The position numbers and the translations under genes are program-made. A stretch of DNA of 63,259 nucleotides from Niveispirillum sp. Lineage in GTDB: Bacteria; Pseudomonadota; Alphaproteobacteria; Azospirillales; Azospirillaceae. Below are positions 39,752-47,980 of this stretch, in pieces. Each line of letters begins with the position of its first letter. The first letter of the stretch is position 1. The notes under the pieces are model-generated. The model searched no databases. It saw only the letters and a list, made by a program, of their open reading frames with translations, and was not told where the DNA came from. The stretch is from assembly GCF_017996735.1 (NCBI RefSeq), contig NZ_JAGOGJ010000027.1:1-63259 (forward strand), written 5' to 3'.

Positions 39752-39790
39752 AAAAAACAAGGCCCGGCAACAGAATGTTGCCGGGCCTTG
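39752..39790 (-). terminator. Intrinsic terminator of prfB
   Basis: Perfect 14-bp arms CAAGGCCCGGCAAC (39758-39771) and GTTGCCGGGCCTTG (39777-39790) with loop AGAAT. The A-run at 39752-39757 is a T-run on the minus strand, just after the prfB stop. Confidence 0.92.
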
Positions 39791-39824
39791 TCACAAAGTA
39801 TCGGTTTTGACGAAGAGGTCGGGA

Positions 39825-40947
39825 TCAACCGGCCTGCTGGTCGCCATGGCCGTTGAGACGCTGGGCCAGTGCCGCCTGCAGGAACCGGTCGAGATCGCCG
39901 TTCAGCACGCCGCCACTGTCGGACGTTTCGACATTGGTGCGCAGATCCTTCACCATCTGATAGGGCTGCAGCACGTAGGAACGGATCTGGTGACCCCAGC
40001 CGATATCGGTCTTGGTGGCTTCCAGGGCGTTGGCCGCTTCCTCGCGCTTGCGCAGCTCCATCTCATAGATGCGGGCGCGCAGCATGTCCCAGGCCTTGGC
40101 CCGGTTCTTGTGCTGGCTGCGCTCCTGCTGGCACGACACCACGATCCCCGTGGGGATGTGGGTGAAACGTACCGCCGAGTCGGTCTTGTTCACGTGCTGC
40201 CCACCGGCACCCGATGCGCGGAACGTGTCGACCTTCACATCCTTCTCGTTGATCTCGACATTGATCTTGTCGTCGATCACCGGCGTCACGGAGACGGAGG
40301 AGAAGGAGGTGTGGCGGCGGGCCTGGCTGTCGAACGGGCTGATACGCACCAGACGATGCACGCCCGACTCCGACTTCAGCCAGCCATAGGCGTTATGGCC
40401 CTTGATCTGGATGGTGGCGGACTTGATGCCGGCTTCTTCGCCGTTGGTCTCGTCCAGCAATTCGACCTTGTAGTCGTGCTGTTCGGCCCAGCGGGTATAC
40501 ATGCGCAGCAGGATCAGGGCCCAGTCCTGGGCCTCTGTGCCGCCGGCACCGGCATTCACTTCCAGGAAGGCGTCATTGGCGTCCGCCTCACCGGAAAGCA
40601 GGCTTTCCAGTTCCATCGTGGCGGCGCGGTCCTTCAGGGCGAAGATGGCCTTTTCGGCGTCGGCGATCATGTCTTGATCGCCTTCCATCTCCGCCATTTC
40701 CAGAAGTTCCAGATTGTCCTTCAGGTCGCGCTCAAGCTGCCGCGTACCGTTCAGGCCGGATTCAAGCTGGTTCTTCTCCCGCAGCAGCTTCTGCGCCCGC
40801 TCGCTGTCGTTCCACAGGTTCGGGTCTTCGGTCAGGGCGGTCAGTTCGTCGAGGCGGAAAAGGGATTTCTCCCAGTCAAAGATGCCTCCTCAGCAGGCCC
40901 AAGGACTGTTCAACAGCCTCGGTCACCGCTTGGATTTCGGCGCGCAT
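39825..40947 (-). CDS. prfB: Peptide chain release factor 2, with programmed +1 frameshift
   Basis: RF2 ends translation at UGA and UAA codons. The reading frame is split. A 23-codon first part starts at ATG 40947 ([15 protein letters not shown]) and reaches an in-frame TGA at 40878-40876. The codons there read CTT TGA C, with AGGAGG three bases before the CTT: the classical autoregulatory +1 frameshift site. Slipping one base continues as [11 protein letters not shown] for 350 more residues, 373 in all. The SPF tripeptide ([11 protein letters not shown]) reads the stop codon and GAGGQHVNK holds the GGQ motif. Read without frameshifting, the protein would wrongly appear to begin at residue MAEMEGDQ (40697). 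Confidence 0.95.
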
Positions 40948-40991
40948 GTGCGTGCTCCCGATCTACAAGGGCGGGCCGTCCCGGAAATGGT

Positions 40992-41076
40992 CCGGGGGCG
41001 GCCACGTTGGAAAGGGGCTTATGTACCCCCGGACGGTGCCCGAGGCCAAGTCCCTTCCCGACATGGCCGCCCCCGG
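40992..41076 (-). terminator. Long-armed inverted repeat between ompW and prfB
   Basis: Arms CCGGGGGCGGCCA (40992-41004) and TGGCCGCCCCCGG (41064-41076) enclose 59 bases. It lies 31 bases after the ompW stop and 45 bases before the prfB start. There is no T-run. It may terminate ompW or fold in the prfB leader. Confidence 0.5.
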
Positions 41077-41106
41077 TTGATGGGGACGGCTGATGCCAGC
41101 GTCCGA

Positions 41107-41763
41107 TCAGAAGCGATAGCCGACGCCGACGCCGAAGATCCACGGATCGATATCGACCTTGGCGTTAACCGGGCTGGCCAGACCGGCATTGACCTTCACG
41201 TCCGTGTCCAGCCAGATCTTCTTGACGTCGAAATTCAGCGACCACTTGTCGTTCAGGGCGACGTCAACACCGGCCTGCGCGGCCAGACCGAAGGCGTTGT
41301 CGTAGGAGATGCCCTTGGCGGCACCCGGATCATCGCCGTAGAAAATCGTGTAATTCACGCCGGCGCCGACATAGGGGCTGATCTTGCCCTTGGGGTTGAA
41401 GTGATACTGCAAGGTGACCGTCGGCGGCAGCAGCCAGACATCGCCCAGATCGACCGAGGCGCCCAGCGGCGAGCCCTTGGCCGCCACATGGTGGTGCGTC
41501 GTGCCCAGGATCAGCTCTGCGGCCAGATTGTCGGTGAAGAAGTAGCTGAAATCCAGTTCCGGAACGGTGGAGCTGTCGACAGAGGCCTTGCCGGCAATCG
41601 CCGTGGTCCCGAGCTTCAGGTTGCTGCTTTCATCCGGCTGAACATAGATGACGCGGCCACGGACCAGCAGGTCACCGGCGGCCTTTTCGGCGTGGGCCGG
41701 CACAGCAACGGCGGCACCAATCGTCAACGCGGCGGCAAGCGCCGGCACAGCGAACTTTTTCAT
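41107..41763 (-). CDS. ompW: OmpW-family outer membrane protein
   Basis: A 218-residue protein with signal peptide (FAVPALAAALTIGAAVAVPAHA). The mature part alternates strands of an eight-stranded barrel: LLVRGRVIYVQPDESS, VPELDFSYFFTDNLAAELILGTTHH, WLLPPTVTLQYHFNPKG, SPYVGAGVNYTIFY and the final GVGVGYRF with terminal Phe for BAM insertion. The LPPTVTLQYHF segment is characteristic. OmpW forms a narrow channel for small hydrophobic molecules. ATG 41763 is chosen over TTG 41769. Confidence 0.92.
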   Translation of the reverse strand: MKKFAVPALAAALTIGAAVAVPAHAEKAAGDLLVRGRVIYVQPDESSNLKLGTTAIAGKASVDSSTVPELDFSYFFTDNLAAELILGTTHHHVAAKGSPLGASVDLGDVWLLPPTVTLQYHFNPKGKISPYVGAGVNYTIFYGDDPGAAKGISYDNAFGLAAQAGVDVALNDKWSLNFDVKKIWLDTDVKVNAGLASPVNAKVDIDPWIFGVGVGYRF

Positions 41764-42023
41764 GGACAAGGCTCCTATATCATGTGCCGGGCGAATATTT
41801 CCCCCGACTTCCGGACGCTGTTTTCATGCGTCGTTTACAGGATTGACTTATAGGATGCCGGTTCGATTGCTTCCCTGACTTGGATCAATTCGAATAAATC
41901 CTCTCCCGGCATTATCCGAATGGCAGGTCTGCCATTGTCGCGTGCCGGCGCGCACGGTCCCACCCGTCGTGGATCACGCAACGCAAGCCGGGGCGCGGGC
42001 AGGGAGAGGGCGGGGAGAGGGTG

Positions 42024-42347
42024 TCAGGAGCGCTTTTTGTCCACGGGCGTGGCGTCGGCCGCGCGACGGGTGCGTTGCCAGGCGTCAAGGGTGCGGCGCA
42101 GATTGGCGGCGGCTTCGCGTTGCAAGGCGGTGCGTCCGGCGGCCGGGCTGTTGAACGCGGCCTCCAGTTCCTCCTGTTCGGCCAGGCAGGCCTCATAGGA
42201 AAGAAGGGCGTCGCGGTCGCTGTCGATCTTGTCCGCCTGCCCGCTATGGATGCCGCCATCGATGCGCGGCAGGATGCAGGTGCCCGCGAGGGCGGGACCG
42301 GCCAGAAGAAGGGCTGTCAACGGAGCGAACCAGAATTTCAGGGACAT
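42024..42347 (-). CDS. Small secreted two-cysteine protein (diverged relative of the 33-34 kb pair?)
   Basis: A 107-residue protein with signal peptide (FAPLTALLLAGPALAG). The mature part has two cysteines 30 residues apart (TCILPRIDGG and LSYEACLAEQEEL), followed by charged helices and a basic end (DKKRS). The layout of signal, Cys, P-x-x-DG, Y..CL and helices is like the paralogues at 33049 and 33711, but sequence identity is low. Function unknown. The region between it and ompW (260 bases) holds the ompW promoter. Confidence 0.65.
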   Translation of the reverse strand: MSLKFWFAPLTALLLAGPALAGTCILPRIDGGIHSGQADKIDSDRDALLSYEACLAEQEELEAAFNSPAAGRTALQREAAANLRRTLDAWQRTRRAADATPVDKKRS

Positions 42348-42485
42348 GCGGACACCGGCCAGAGACTTGATGCGGGGCCAACCCGGCCAGGCACAGTCTC
42401 AGCCTCGCATGAAATTTCCGGTTCGGACAGGGTGTAGTTCACACCAAAGGGATATGGGCGACATCGGCGCCCATGCTGAAAAATC

Positions 42486-42977
42486 TCAGTCGCCGCCCGG
42501 TCGGGCACCCGCGGCGCGCAGGGCCAGCGCCAGCGCGGCGGGGGTGATCTCCGCCGTGCGGGGAATGATCTCCAGCCCCGCTGCCGCTTCGGCCAGGCCG
42601 GCATGGTCGGCCGGTCCAGGCTGGTCGGCGAGGATGACATCCCACGCCCCCGGCGCCTTGCGCAGCACCTGCACGGCGCGGCCGGGCGTAGGGACCAGCG
42701 TCACCTCACACCCATAAGTGTCCAGTTCCAGGATCAGCGGATCGGCATCGGCCGCCCCGGACACCATCAGGACACGAACAGCTACGACGCGCGGGGAAGA
42801 GGGAAGCCGTTCGGCGAGGGCCATGGCCTGCCGTCCGGCATCCTGAATACGTCGCGCGAAGTCACGCTGCGGCCCGTCGGGCAAATCGGCCTCCAGGAAG
42901 GAGGCGAAGCCCAGCAGGGCGTTCAGCGCATTGACCAGATCATGGCGAAGGCCGCGTGGCAGGCCATTGCCATCCAC
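42486..42977 (-). CDS. DHp-like plus degenerate receiver protein, no ATPase domain
   Basis: A 163-residue protein. Residues about 1-60 resemble the dimerisation/phospho-acceptor helices of hybrid kinases: LRHDLVNALNALLGFASFLE with a candidate phospho-histidine, then FARRIQDAGRQAMALAERL. No HATPase domain follows. Residues about 65-160 have a receiver-like pattern (VAVRVLMVSGAADADPLILEL, WDVILADQ with a possible phospho-Asp), but the acidic pair at the first strand is missing. GTG 42977, 23 bases after the LuxR-regulator stop, is taken as start; a TTG overlapping that stop is possible. Probably a phosphotransfer or adaptor protein working with the regulator. Confidence 0.6.
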   Translation of the reverse strand: MDGNGLPRGLRHDLVNALNALLGFASFLEADLPDGPQRDFARRIQDAGRQAMALAERLPSSPRVVAVRVLMVSGAADADPLILELDTYGCEVTLVPTPGRAVQVLRKAPGAWDVILADQPGPADHAGLAEAAAGLEIIPRTAEITPAALALALRAAGARPGGD

Positions 42978-42999
42978 CTCGCCCGTCCCCCGGGGCCGC

Positions 43000-43620
43000 T
43001 CAGCGGGCAAGGCCCAACTCCACGGCGCGCATGGCGGCCTGGGTACGGTTCTTGGCGCCCAGCTTGCGGCACAGGCCACGGATATGCAGCTTCACCGTCA
43101 CCTCCTCCAGATCCAGGGCGCGGGCGATCTCCTTGTTGGACTGGCCCTTCAGCAGGAAATCCAGCACCTCCCGCTCGCGCCGGGTGAAGGTGCTGTTGAG
43201 CGCGTTGCCATCGGTCGCCATCGCGCTTTCCGGCAGATTGTCGGGCATGAAGGTTTCGCCCGCCGCCATGCGCTGCACGGCCTGCAACAGGATGCTGCCC
43301 GGCAATGTCTTCGGCAGGAAGCCGACAGCGCCATGGGCCATGGCCAGCCTTATATCCTCGTTCTTCGCCTCACCCGACATCAGGGCGATCCTGAGTGACG
43401 GATAGCGTTCACGCAGGCGTACAAGCCCGTTCAGCCCGTTCATGCCGGGCATCCGCAGGTCCAGCAGCAGGATGTCGAAGGGCTGGCCATCGTCCAGGAC
43501 CTTCAACGCCTCGCTGACCGTGCCGACACCTTGCACGAAAGTCCCGGGGGCTTCCCGCTCAAAATGCGAACGCAGAGCGTCACGCAACAGGTCATGGTCG
43601 TCGGCGATGAGCAGGCGCAT
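43000..43620 (-). CDS. NarL/LuxR-family response regulator
   Basis: A 206-residue regulator. The receiver (1-120) has MRLLIADDHDLLRDAL with the acidic pair, phospho-Asp in ILLLDLRMPGMNG, and LMSGEAKNED. The C-terminal LuxR helix-turn-helix is FTRREREVLDFLLKGQSNKEIARALDLEEVTVKLHIRGLCRKLG. ATG 43620 is used. It probably forms a two-gene unit with the DHp-like protein downstream. Its cognate kinase is not identifiable here. Confidence 0.92.
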   Translation of the reverse strand: MRLLIADDHDLLRDALRSHFEREAPGTFVQGVGTVSEALKVLDDGQPFDILLLDLRMPGMNGLNGLVRLRERYPSLRIALMSGEAKNEDIRLAMAHGAVGFLPKTLPGSILLQAVQRMAAGETFMPDNLPESAMATDGNALNSTFTRREREVLDFLLKGQSNKEIARALDLEEVTVKLHIRGLCRKLGAKNRTQAAMRAVELGLAR

Positions 43621-44120
43621 GGTTTTTGCCCAAGGTGATCGGAAACCATTCATATATTACAGCAACGCGCGATTGCGCATAGCCCTCTGTTTGGTTCCTG
43701 GCCGGAATGTGTGTCTGCGACGGCTTGGCAGGGGGCGCGCTCTCTTTTGTTTTGACTTGGATGAAATGCTGGGCTAACCATGCGAGAAGGTGACGAGGTG
43801 ATGCCGTTCGCCAGGATGTTCTGATGCATCCCGCCTTATTCCACATCGCCGTCCGGCGCGCGGGAGCAGGGTGACAGAAGACGGTTCTCCAGACCGGATT
43901 CGAATACGGCCATCGCCTGGACCGGTCTTTCCGGACTGTTCTGACACCGCTTCCTCCCCCTTCCTTCAGGTCAGTCCGTCGCGAAGCCATTACCCGCCGG
44001 CCCCGTTCCGATTCCCAATCCGGACAGTCGGCCGTGATCCCGCCCCAATCGGGGCGCATCCCTGGGGGTGTCGCCCCCGTCCCCGCAACCGGCCGTATGG
44101 CCGACCGACAGCCAGATCCG
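43621..44120. other. Intergenic region and hairpin-rich leader of rho
   Basis: A C/T-rich stretch with few G (about 43939-43968) precedes three consecutive hairpins: CGCCCC/GGGGCG (44041-44056), GGGGG/CCCCC (44064-44078) and CGGCC/GGCCG (44090-44103), the last ending 17 bases before the rho ATG. rho genes are often attenuated by Rho itself; whether this leader does so is not shown. No coding sequence is supported. Confidence 0.5.
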
Positions 44121-45389
44121 ATGAATCTCCAGGAACTCAAGGCCAAAACCCCCGCCGAACTGCTCGCCTTCGCCGAAGAGCTGCAGATCGAGAATGCCGG
44201 CACCCTGCGCAAGCAGGACATGATGTTCGCCATCCTGAAGCAGCTTGCCGACAATGACGTGCCGATCTATGGCGAAGGCGTGCTGGAGGTGCTGCCCGAC
44301 GGGTTCGGCTTCCTGCGCAGCCCGGAAGCCAACTATCTGCCCGGCCCCGACGATATCTATATCTCCCCGTCCCAGGTGAAGCGCTTCGGCCTGCGCACCG
44401 GCGACACGGTGGAAGGACAGATCCGGGCGCCCAAGGATGGGGAGCGCTATTTTGCGCTGCTGAAGGTCAACACGATCAATTTCGACCATCCGGACAAGGT
44501 GCGCCACCGCATCAATTTCGACAACCTGACCCCGCTTTACCCGGACGAACGGCTGAAGCTGGAAGTGGAGGTCGATAATTCCGGCAAGGGCCGCAAGGAC
44601 ATGACCACCCGTGTCATCGACCTTGTCGCCCCCCTGGGCAAGGGCCAGCGCGCCCTGATCGTGGCGCCGCCGCGCACCGGTAAGACGGTGATGCTGCAGA
44701 ACATCGCCCATTCCATCGCCACCAATCACCCAGAAGTCTATCTGATCGTCCTGCTGATCGATGAACGTCCGGAAGAAGTGACCGACATGGCCCGCTCTGT
44801 ACGGGGCGAGGTCGTGTCCTCCACCTTCGACGAACCCGCCACCCGCCATGTGCAGGTGACGGAGATGGTGCTGGAAAAGGCCAAGCGTCTGGTGGAGCAC
44901 AAGCGCGACGTTGTCATCCTGCTGGACAGCATCACCCGCCTGGGCCGTGCCTATAACACCGTCGTTCCCTCGTCGGGCAAGGTGCTGACCGGTGGTGTGG
45001 ACGCCAACGCGTTGCAGCGCCCCAAGCGCTTCTTCGGTGCCGCCCGCAATATCGAGGAAGGTGGGTCGCTGACCATCATCGCGACCGCCCTGATCGATAC
45101 CGGCAGCCGCATGGACGAGGTGATCTTCGAAGAGTTCAAGGGCACCGGTAACAGCGAAATCGTTCTGGACCGCAAGCTGTCCGACAAGCGCATCTTCCCC
45201 GCACTCGACATCCAGAAGTCGGGCACGCGCAAGGAAGACCTGCTGGTCGACAAGGGGGCGATGGCCAAGATGTGGATCCTGCGCCGTATCCTGAACCCGA
45301 TGGGTCCGCAGGACGCGGTCGAGTTCCTGATCGACAAGCTGAAACAGTCGAAGACCAATAACGATTTCTTCGACAGCATGAACCAGTAA
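44121..45389 (+). CDS. rho: Transcription termination factor Rho
   Basis: A 422-residue hexameric RNA helicase. The N-terminal helical domain is [21 protein letters not shown]. The RNA-binding cold-shock fold follows ([34 protein letters not shown]). The ATPase part has Walker A APPRTGKT near residue 185, the Q-loop ([23 protein letters not shown]) and Walker B-like [16 protein letters not shown]. The start is ATG 44121; the frame opens at 44034. Length matches E. coli Rho (419). A palindromic element and an intrinsic terminator follow. Confidence 0.97.
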   Translation: MNLQELKAKTPAELLAFAEELQIENAGTLRKQDMMFAILKQLADNDVPIYGEGVLEVLPDGFGFLRSPEANYLPGPDDIYISPSQVKRFGLRTGDTVEGQIRAPKDGERYFALLKVNTINFDHPDKVRHRINFDNLTPLYPDERLKLEVEVDNSGKGRKDMTTRVIDLVAPLGKGQRALIVAPPRTGKTVMLQNIAHSIATNHPEVYLIVLLIDERPEEVTDMARSVRGEVVSSTFDEPATRHVQVTEMVLEKAKRLVEHKRDVVILLDSITRLGRAYNTVVPSSGKVLTGGVDANALQRPKRFFGAARNIEEGGSLTIIATALIDTGSRMDEVIFEEFKGTGNSEIVLDRKLSDKRIFPALDIQKSGTRKEDLLVDKGAMAKMWILRRILNPMGPQDAVEFLIDKLKQSKTNNDFFDSMNQ

Positions 45390-45503
45390 TACCGGGGTCG
45401 AAACTTTTGACCCCTGGTATCCGCGCCGACGGGCGCGGCGGCGACCCATGCCGCCGAAGCCGATAAGTTCCGATGGGTCGGAACTTATCGGCACTGGTAT
45501 AAG
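45387..45503 (+). repeat. Mosaic palindromic element, copy 3
   Basis: Begins within the rho stop codon. Hairpin 1: ATACCGGGGTC (45389-45399) and GACCCCTGGTAT (45409-45420) with one bulged base. Hairpin 2: CCGCGCC/GGCGCGG (45421-45438), overlapping CGGCGGC/GCCGCCG (45436-45456). Hairpin 3: perfect 14-bp arms CCGATAAGTTCCGA (45460-45473) and TCGGAACTTATCGG (45478-45491). It ends in CTGGTATAAG. Shares borders and order with the copies at 36.5 and 47.9 kb. Confidence 0.8.
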
Positions 45504-45524
45504 GACCGCTGGTCCCGGGTTTGG

Positions 45525-45560
45525 AAAAGGCCGCTGCCGGGCAACCGGGGCGGCCTTTTT
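45525..45560 (+). terminator. Intrinsic terminator of rho
   Basis: 10-bp arms AAAAGGCCGC (45525-45534) and GCGGCCTTTT (45550-45559) followed by T and C. It stands 22 bases after palindromic element copy 3. Confidence 0.88.
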
Positions 45561-45757
45561 CTTATGGCCTGTGCCTTATGGAATAGACGATTTCATAGGC
45601 CGGGTGACCGCCATCACGGCGGGCCGCAACGCAAATGGATAGGGTGGGCGAAATTGATCACGGCGCCATTGAAATGTCATGGAACCGGCGCATGATCAGA
45701 TCGTTGCCTCGTGGAACCGCGTATGCAGGCCCCCAAGGCCCGGACAGGAGGACGCCC

Positions 45758-45961
45758 ATGGAAAACAATGACTTGATACTTGATGAAGCCCTGCTTGGTG
45801 AAGCCAGCCTGGGTGAGCTTCTCTCCGATCCCATCGCCGTGCTGCTGATGGATCGTGACGGCGTGGTGGCGGAGGACGTGTTGCGCATCGTCCGCCTGAC
45901 CGCCGTCCGCATCGCCAGCAACGATTGCGGTTCGGCTGCCGCCGCCGTATCGGCGGCCTGA
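45758..45961 (+). CDS. Small acidic protein of unknown function (67 aa)
   Basis: A 67-residue protein whose ATG 45758 has a strong AGGAGG site (45747-45752) in front. The N-terminal half is acidic (NNDLILDEALLGEASLGELL). The middle DPIAVLLMDRDGVVAEDVLRIV looks like strand-turn-helix, and the end is Ala/Ser-rich. There is one cysteine. I do not recognise it. It sits between the rho terminator and pepF, on the same strand. Confidence 0.6.
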   Translation: MENNDLILDEALLGEASLGELLSDPIAVLLMDRDGVVAEDVLRIVRLTAVRIASNDCGSAAAAVSAA

Positions 45962-46061
45962 TATTTCGCGGCCCCGATCGGGCGGGTATATCCCGTCCGA
46001 TTGAACTGCCGCCGCCCCCGTGCCATATGCAGTCGGAAGATTGCAAAGCCGGAGGCGTATT

Positions 46062-47861
46062 GTGCCCGACAGCCTGAACCATGCCGACCTTGGCGAACTG
46101 CCCGCCTGGGATCTGTCCGACCTTTATGCCGGTCCCGACTGTCCGGCATTGGCGGGTGACCTGACCAGGGCAGAGGACGATGCCGCCGCCTTTGCCGAAC
46201 GGTATCAGGGCAAGCTGGCGGGCTTGAGCGGCGCGGAACTGGCCCAGGCCATCGCCCTTTATGAAAAGCTGGACGAGGTTCTGTCGAAGGTCATGTCCTT
46301 CGCCGGCCTGCTCTATGCCTCCAACATGGCGGATCCCGCGATCGGGCGGTTCTATCAGGGGATGAGCGAGCGGGTGACGGGCATTTCCGTCCACCTGCTG
46401 TTCTTCACGCTGGAGATCAACCGGCTGGAGGATGCGGCCCTGGATGCCAAGATGGCCAATCCGGATCTCGCCGCCTATCGCCCTTTCCTGCGCGATACCC
46501 GTATCTTCCGCCCGCATCAGCTTTCCGACGATCTGGAAAAGCTGCTGCATGAGAAATATGTGGTGGGCCGCGCCTCCTGGACGCGCCTGTTCGACGAACA
46601 TCTGGCGGACCTGCGTTTCCCCATCCGGGGGGAGGATTTGACCTCGGCCCAGGCGCTGAACCTGCTTTCCTCCACCGACCCGGCCGTGCGCAAGGAAGCG
46701 GCGCAGGTGCTGGGCGAGGTGCTGGGGAAGAACCAGCGCACCTTCGCCCACATCATGAATACCCTGATCAAGGACAAGGAGATCGAGGATCGCTGGCGCA
46801 ACTACGCCAACCCCTGGTCGTCCCGCAACCTGGCCAATCAGGTGGAAGACGAGGTGGTGGATGCGCTGCTATCGTCGGTCCGGGCCGCCTATCCGCGCCT
46901 GTCCCACCGCTATTATGCGCTGAAGGCCAAATGGTTCGGGCAGGAAACGCTGGATTACTGGGACCGAAACGCCCCGCTGCCGGGCGATGATGATCGCAAG
47001 ATTCCGTGGGTGGAGGCCAAGCGCATCGTGCGCGATGCCTATGCAAGGTTCAGCCCGCGCATGGCGGAGATCGGCCAGCATTTCTTCGACAATCCCTGGA
47101 TCGACGTGCCGTCCCGTCCCGGCAAGAATCCCGGCGCCTTCGCCCACCCCGTGGTGCCGTCGGCGCATCCTTACCTGCTGCTGAACTATATGGGCCGCAC
47201 GCGCGATGTGATGACGCTGGCGCATGAGTTGGGCCATGGCGTGCATCAATATCTGTGCCGCGAGCAGGGGCATTTGCAGGCCTCCACCCCCCTGACCCTG
47301 GCCGAGACCGCGTCGGTGTTCGGGGAGATGCTGACCTTCCGCGGCCTGCTGGACGCCACCACCGACCCGAAGAAGCGCAAGGCGCTGCTGGCTGGCAAGG
47401 TGGAGGACATGATCAACACCGTCGTGCGCCAGATCGCCTTCTACCAGTTCGAGCGCAAGCTGCACACCGAACGGCGGGATGGGGAACTGTCGGCGGAGCG
47501 CATCGCCGATATCTGGATGGAAGTACAGACGGAGAGCCTGGGTCCCGCCTTCCGCTGGGAAGACAGCTACCGGCCCTACTGGACCTATATCGGCCACTTC
47601 GTCCATTCGCCCTTCTATGTCTATGCCTACGCCTTCGGCGACTGTCTGGTGAACAGCCTCTATGCGGCCTATCAGGAGGCGGCGGCCAGGGGGCAGGGGG
47701 CGGAGTTCGCGGACAAATACATGGAAATGCTGTCGGCGGCGGGCACGCTCCACCATACCGACCTGCTGGCCCCGTTCGGCCTGAACCTGAAGGACCCGTC
47801 CTTCTGGAACAAGGGTCTGGGCCTGCTGGACAGCTTCATTACCGAACTGGAAAGCCTGTAA
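46062..47861 (+). CDS. pepF: Oligoendopeptidase F (M3 family metallopeptidase)
   Basis: A 599-residue zinc peptidase that degrades cytoplasmic oligopeptides. The zinc site is LAHELGHGVHQYL (HExxH variant HELGH) with the third ligand in ETASVFGEML. The long N-terminal helical domain (WDLSDLYAGPDCPALAGDL onward) and the C-terminal segment FVHSPFYVYAYAFGDCL are typical of PepF/M3B. GTG 46062 is taken as start because GGAGG lies 6 bases before it; upstream codons lack support. Confidence 0.93.
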   Translation: MPDSLNHADLGELPAWDLSDLYAGPDCPALAGDLTRAEDDAAAFAERYQGKLAGLSGAELAQAIALYEKLDEVLSKVMSFAGLLYASNMADPAIGRFYQGMSERVTGISVHLLFFTLEINRLEDAALDAKMANPDLAAYRPFLRDTRIFRPHQLSDDLEKLLHEKYVVGRASWTRLFDEHLADLRFPIRGEDLTSAQALNLLSSTDPAVRKEAAQVLGEVLGKNQRTFAHIMNTLIKDKEIEDRWRNYANPWSSRNLANQVEDEVVDALLSSVRAAYPRLSHRYYALKAKWFGQETLDYWDRNAPLPGDDDRKIPWVEAKRIVRDAYARFSPRMAEIGQHFFDNPWIDVPSRPGKNPGAFAHPVVPSAHPYLLLNYMGRTRDVMTLAHELGHGVHQYLCREQGHLQASTPLTLAETASVFGEMLTFRGLLDATTDPKKRKALLAGKVEDMINTVVRQIAFYQFERKLHTERRDGELSAERIADIWMEVQTESLGPAFRWEDSYRPYWTYIGHFVHSPFYVYAYAFGDCLVNSLYAAYQEAAARGQGAEFADKYMEMLSAAGTLHHTDLLAPFGLNLKDPSFWNKGLGLLDSFITELESL

Positions 47862-47968
47862 TAACAAGGGTCATGGCCCATGACCCTTGGAGGCCGCCGC
47901 ATGGCGGCGCCGGGCGTTTCAGGGCGCGTGCACATACCAAGAGCCATGCTCCGTGGCTCTGGTATTAG
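47860..47968 (+). repeat. Mosaic palindromic element, copy 4
   Basis: Starts in the pepF stop (TAATAA). Hairpin 1: CAAGGGTCA (47865-47873) and TGACCCTTG (47881-47889). Hairpin 2: GCCGCC/GGCGGC (47893-47908, loop GCAT). Hairpin 3: ATACC-A-AGAGCCA (47934-47946) and TGGCTCT-GGTAT (47954-47965), one bulge. It ends GGTATTAG, as copy 2 does. Located between convergent pepF and the serine hydrolase gene. Confidence 0.8.
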
Positions 47969-47980
47969 GCAAGGGCGGGT

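Noticed and set aside
39825..40697. prfB as a truncated 290-residue gene
   Set aside because: The missing N-terminus is encoded upstream and joined by the programmed frameshift, so the gene is intact.
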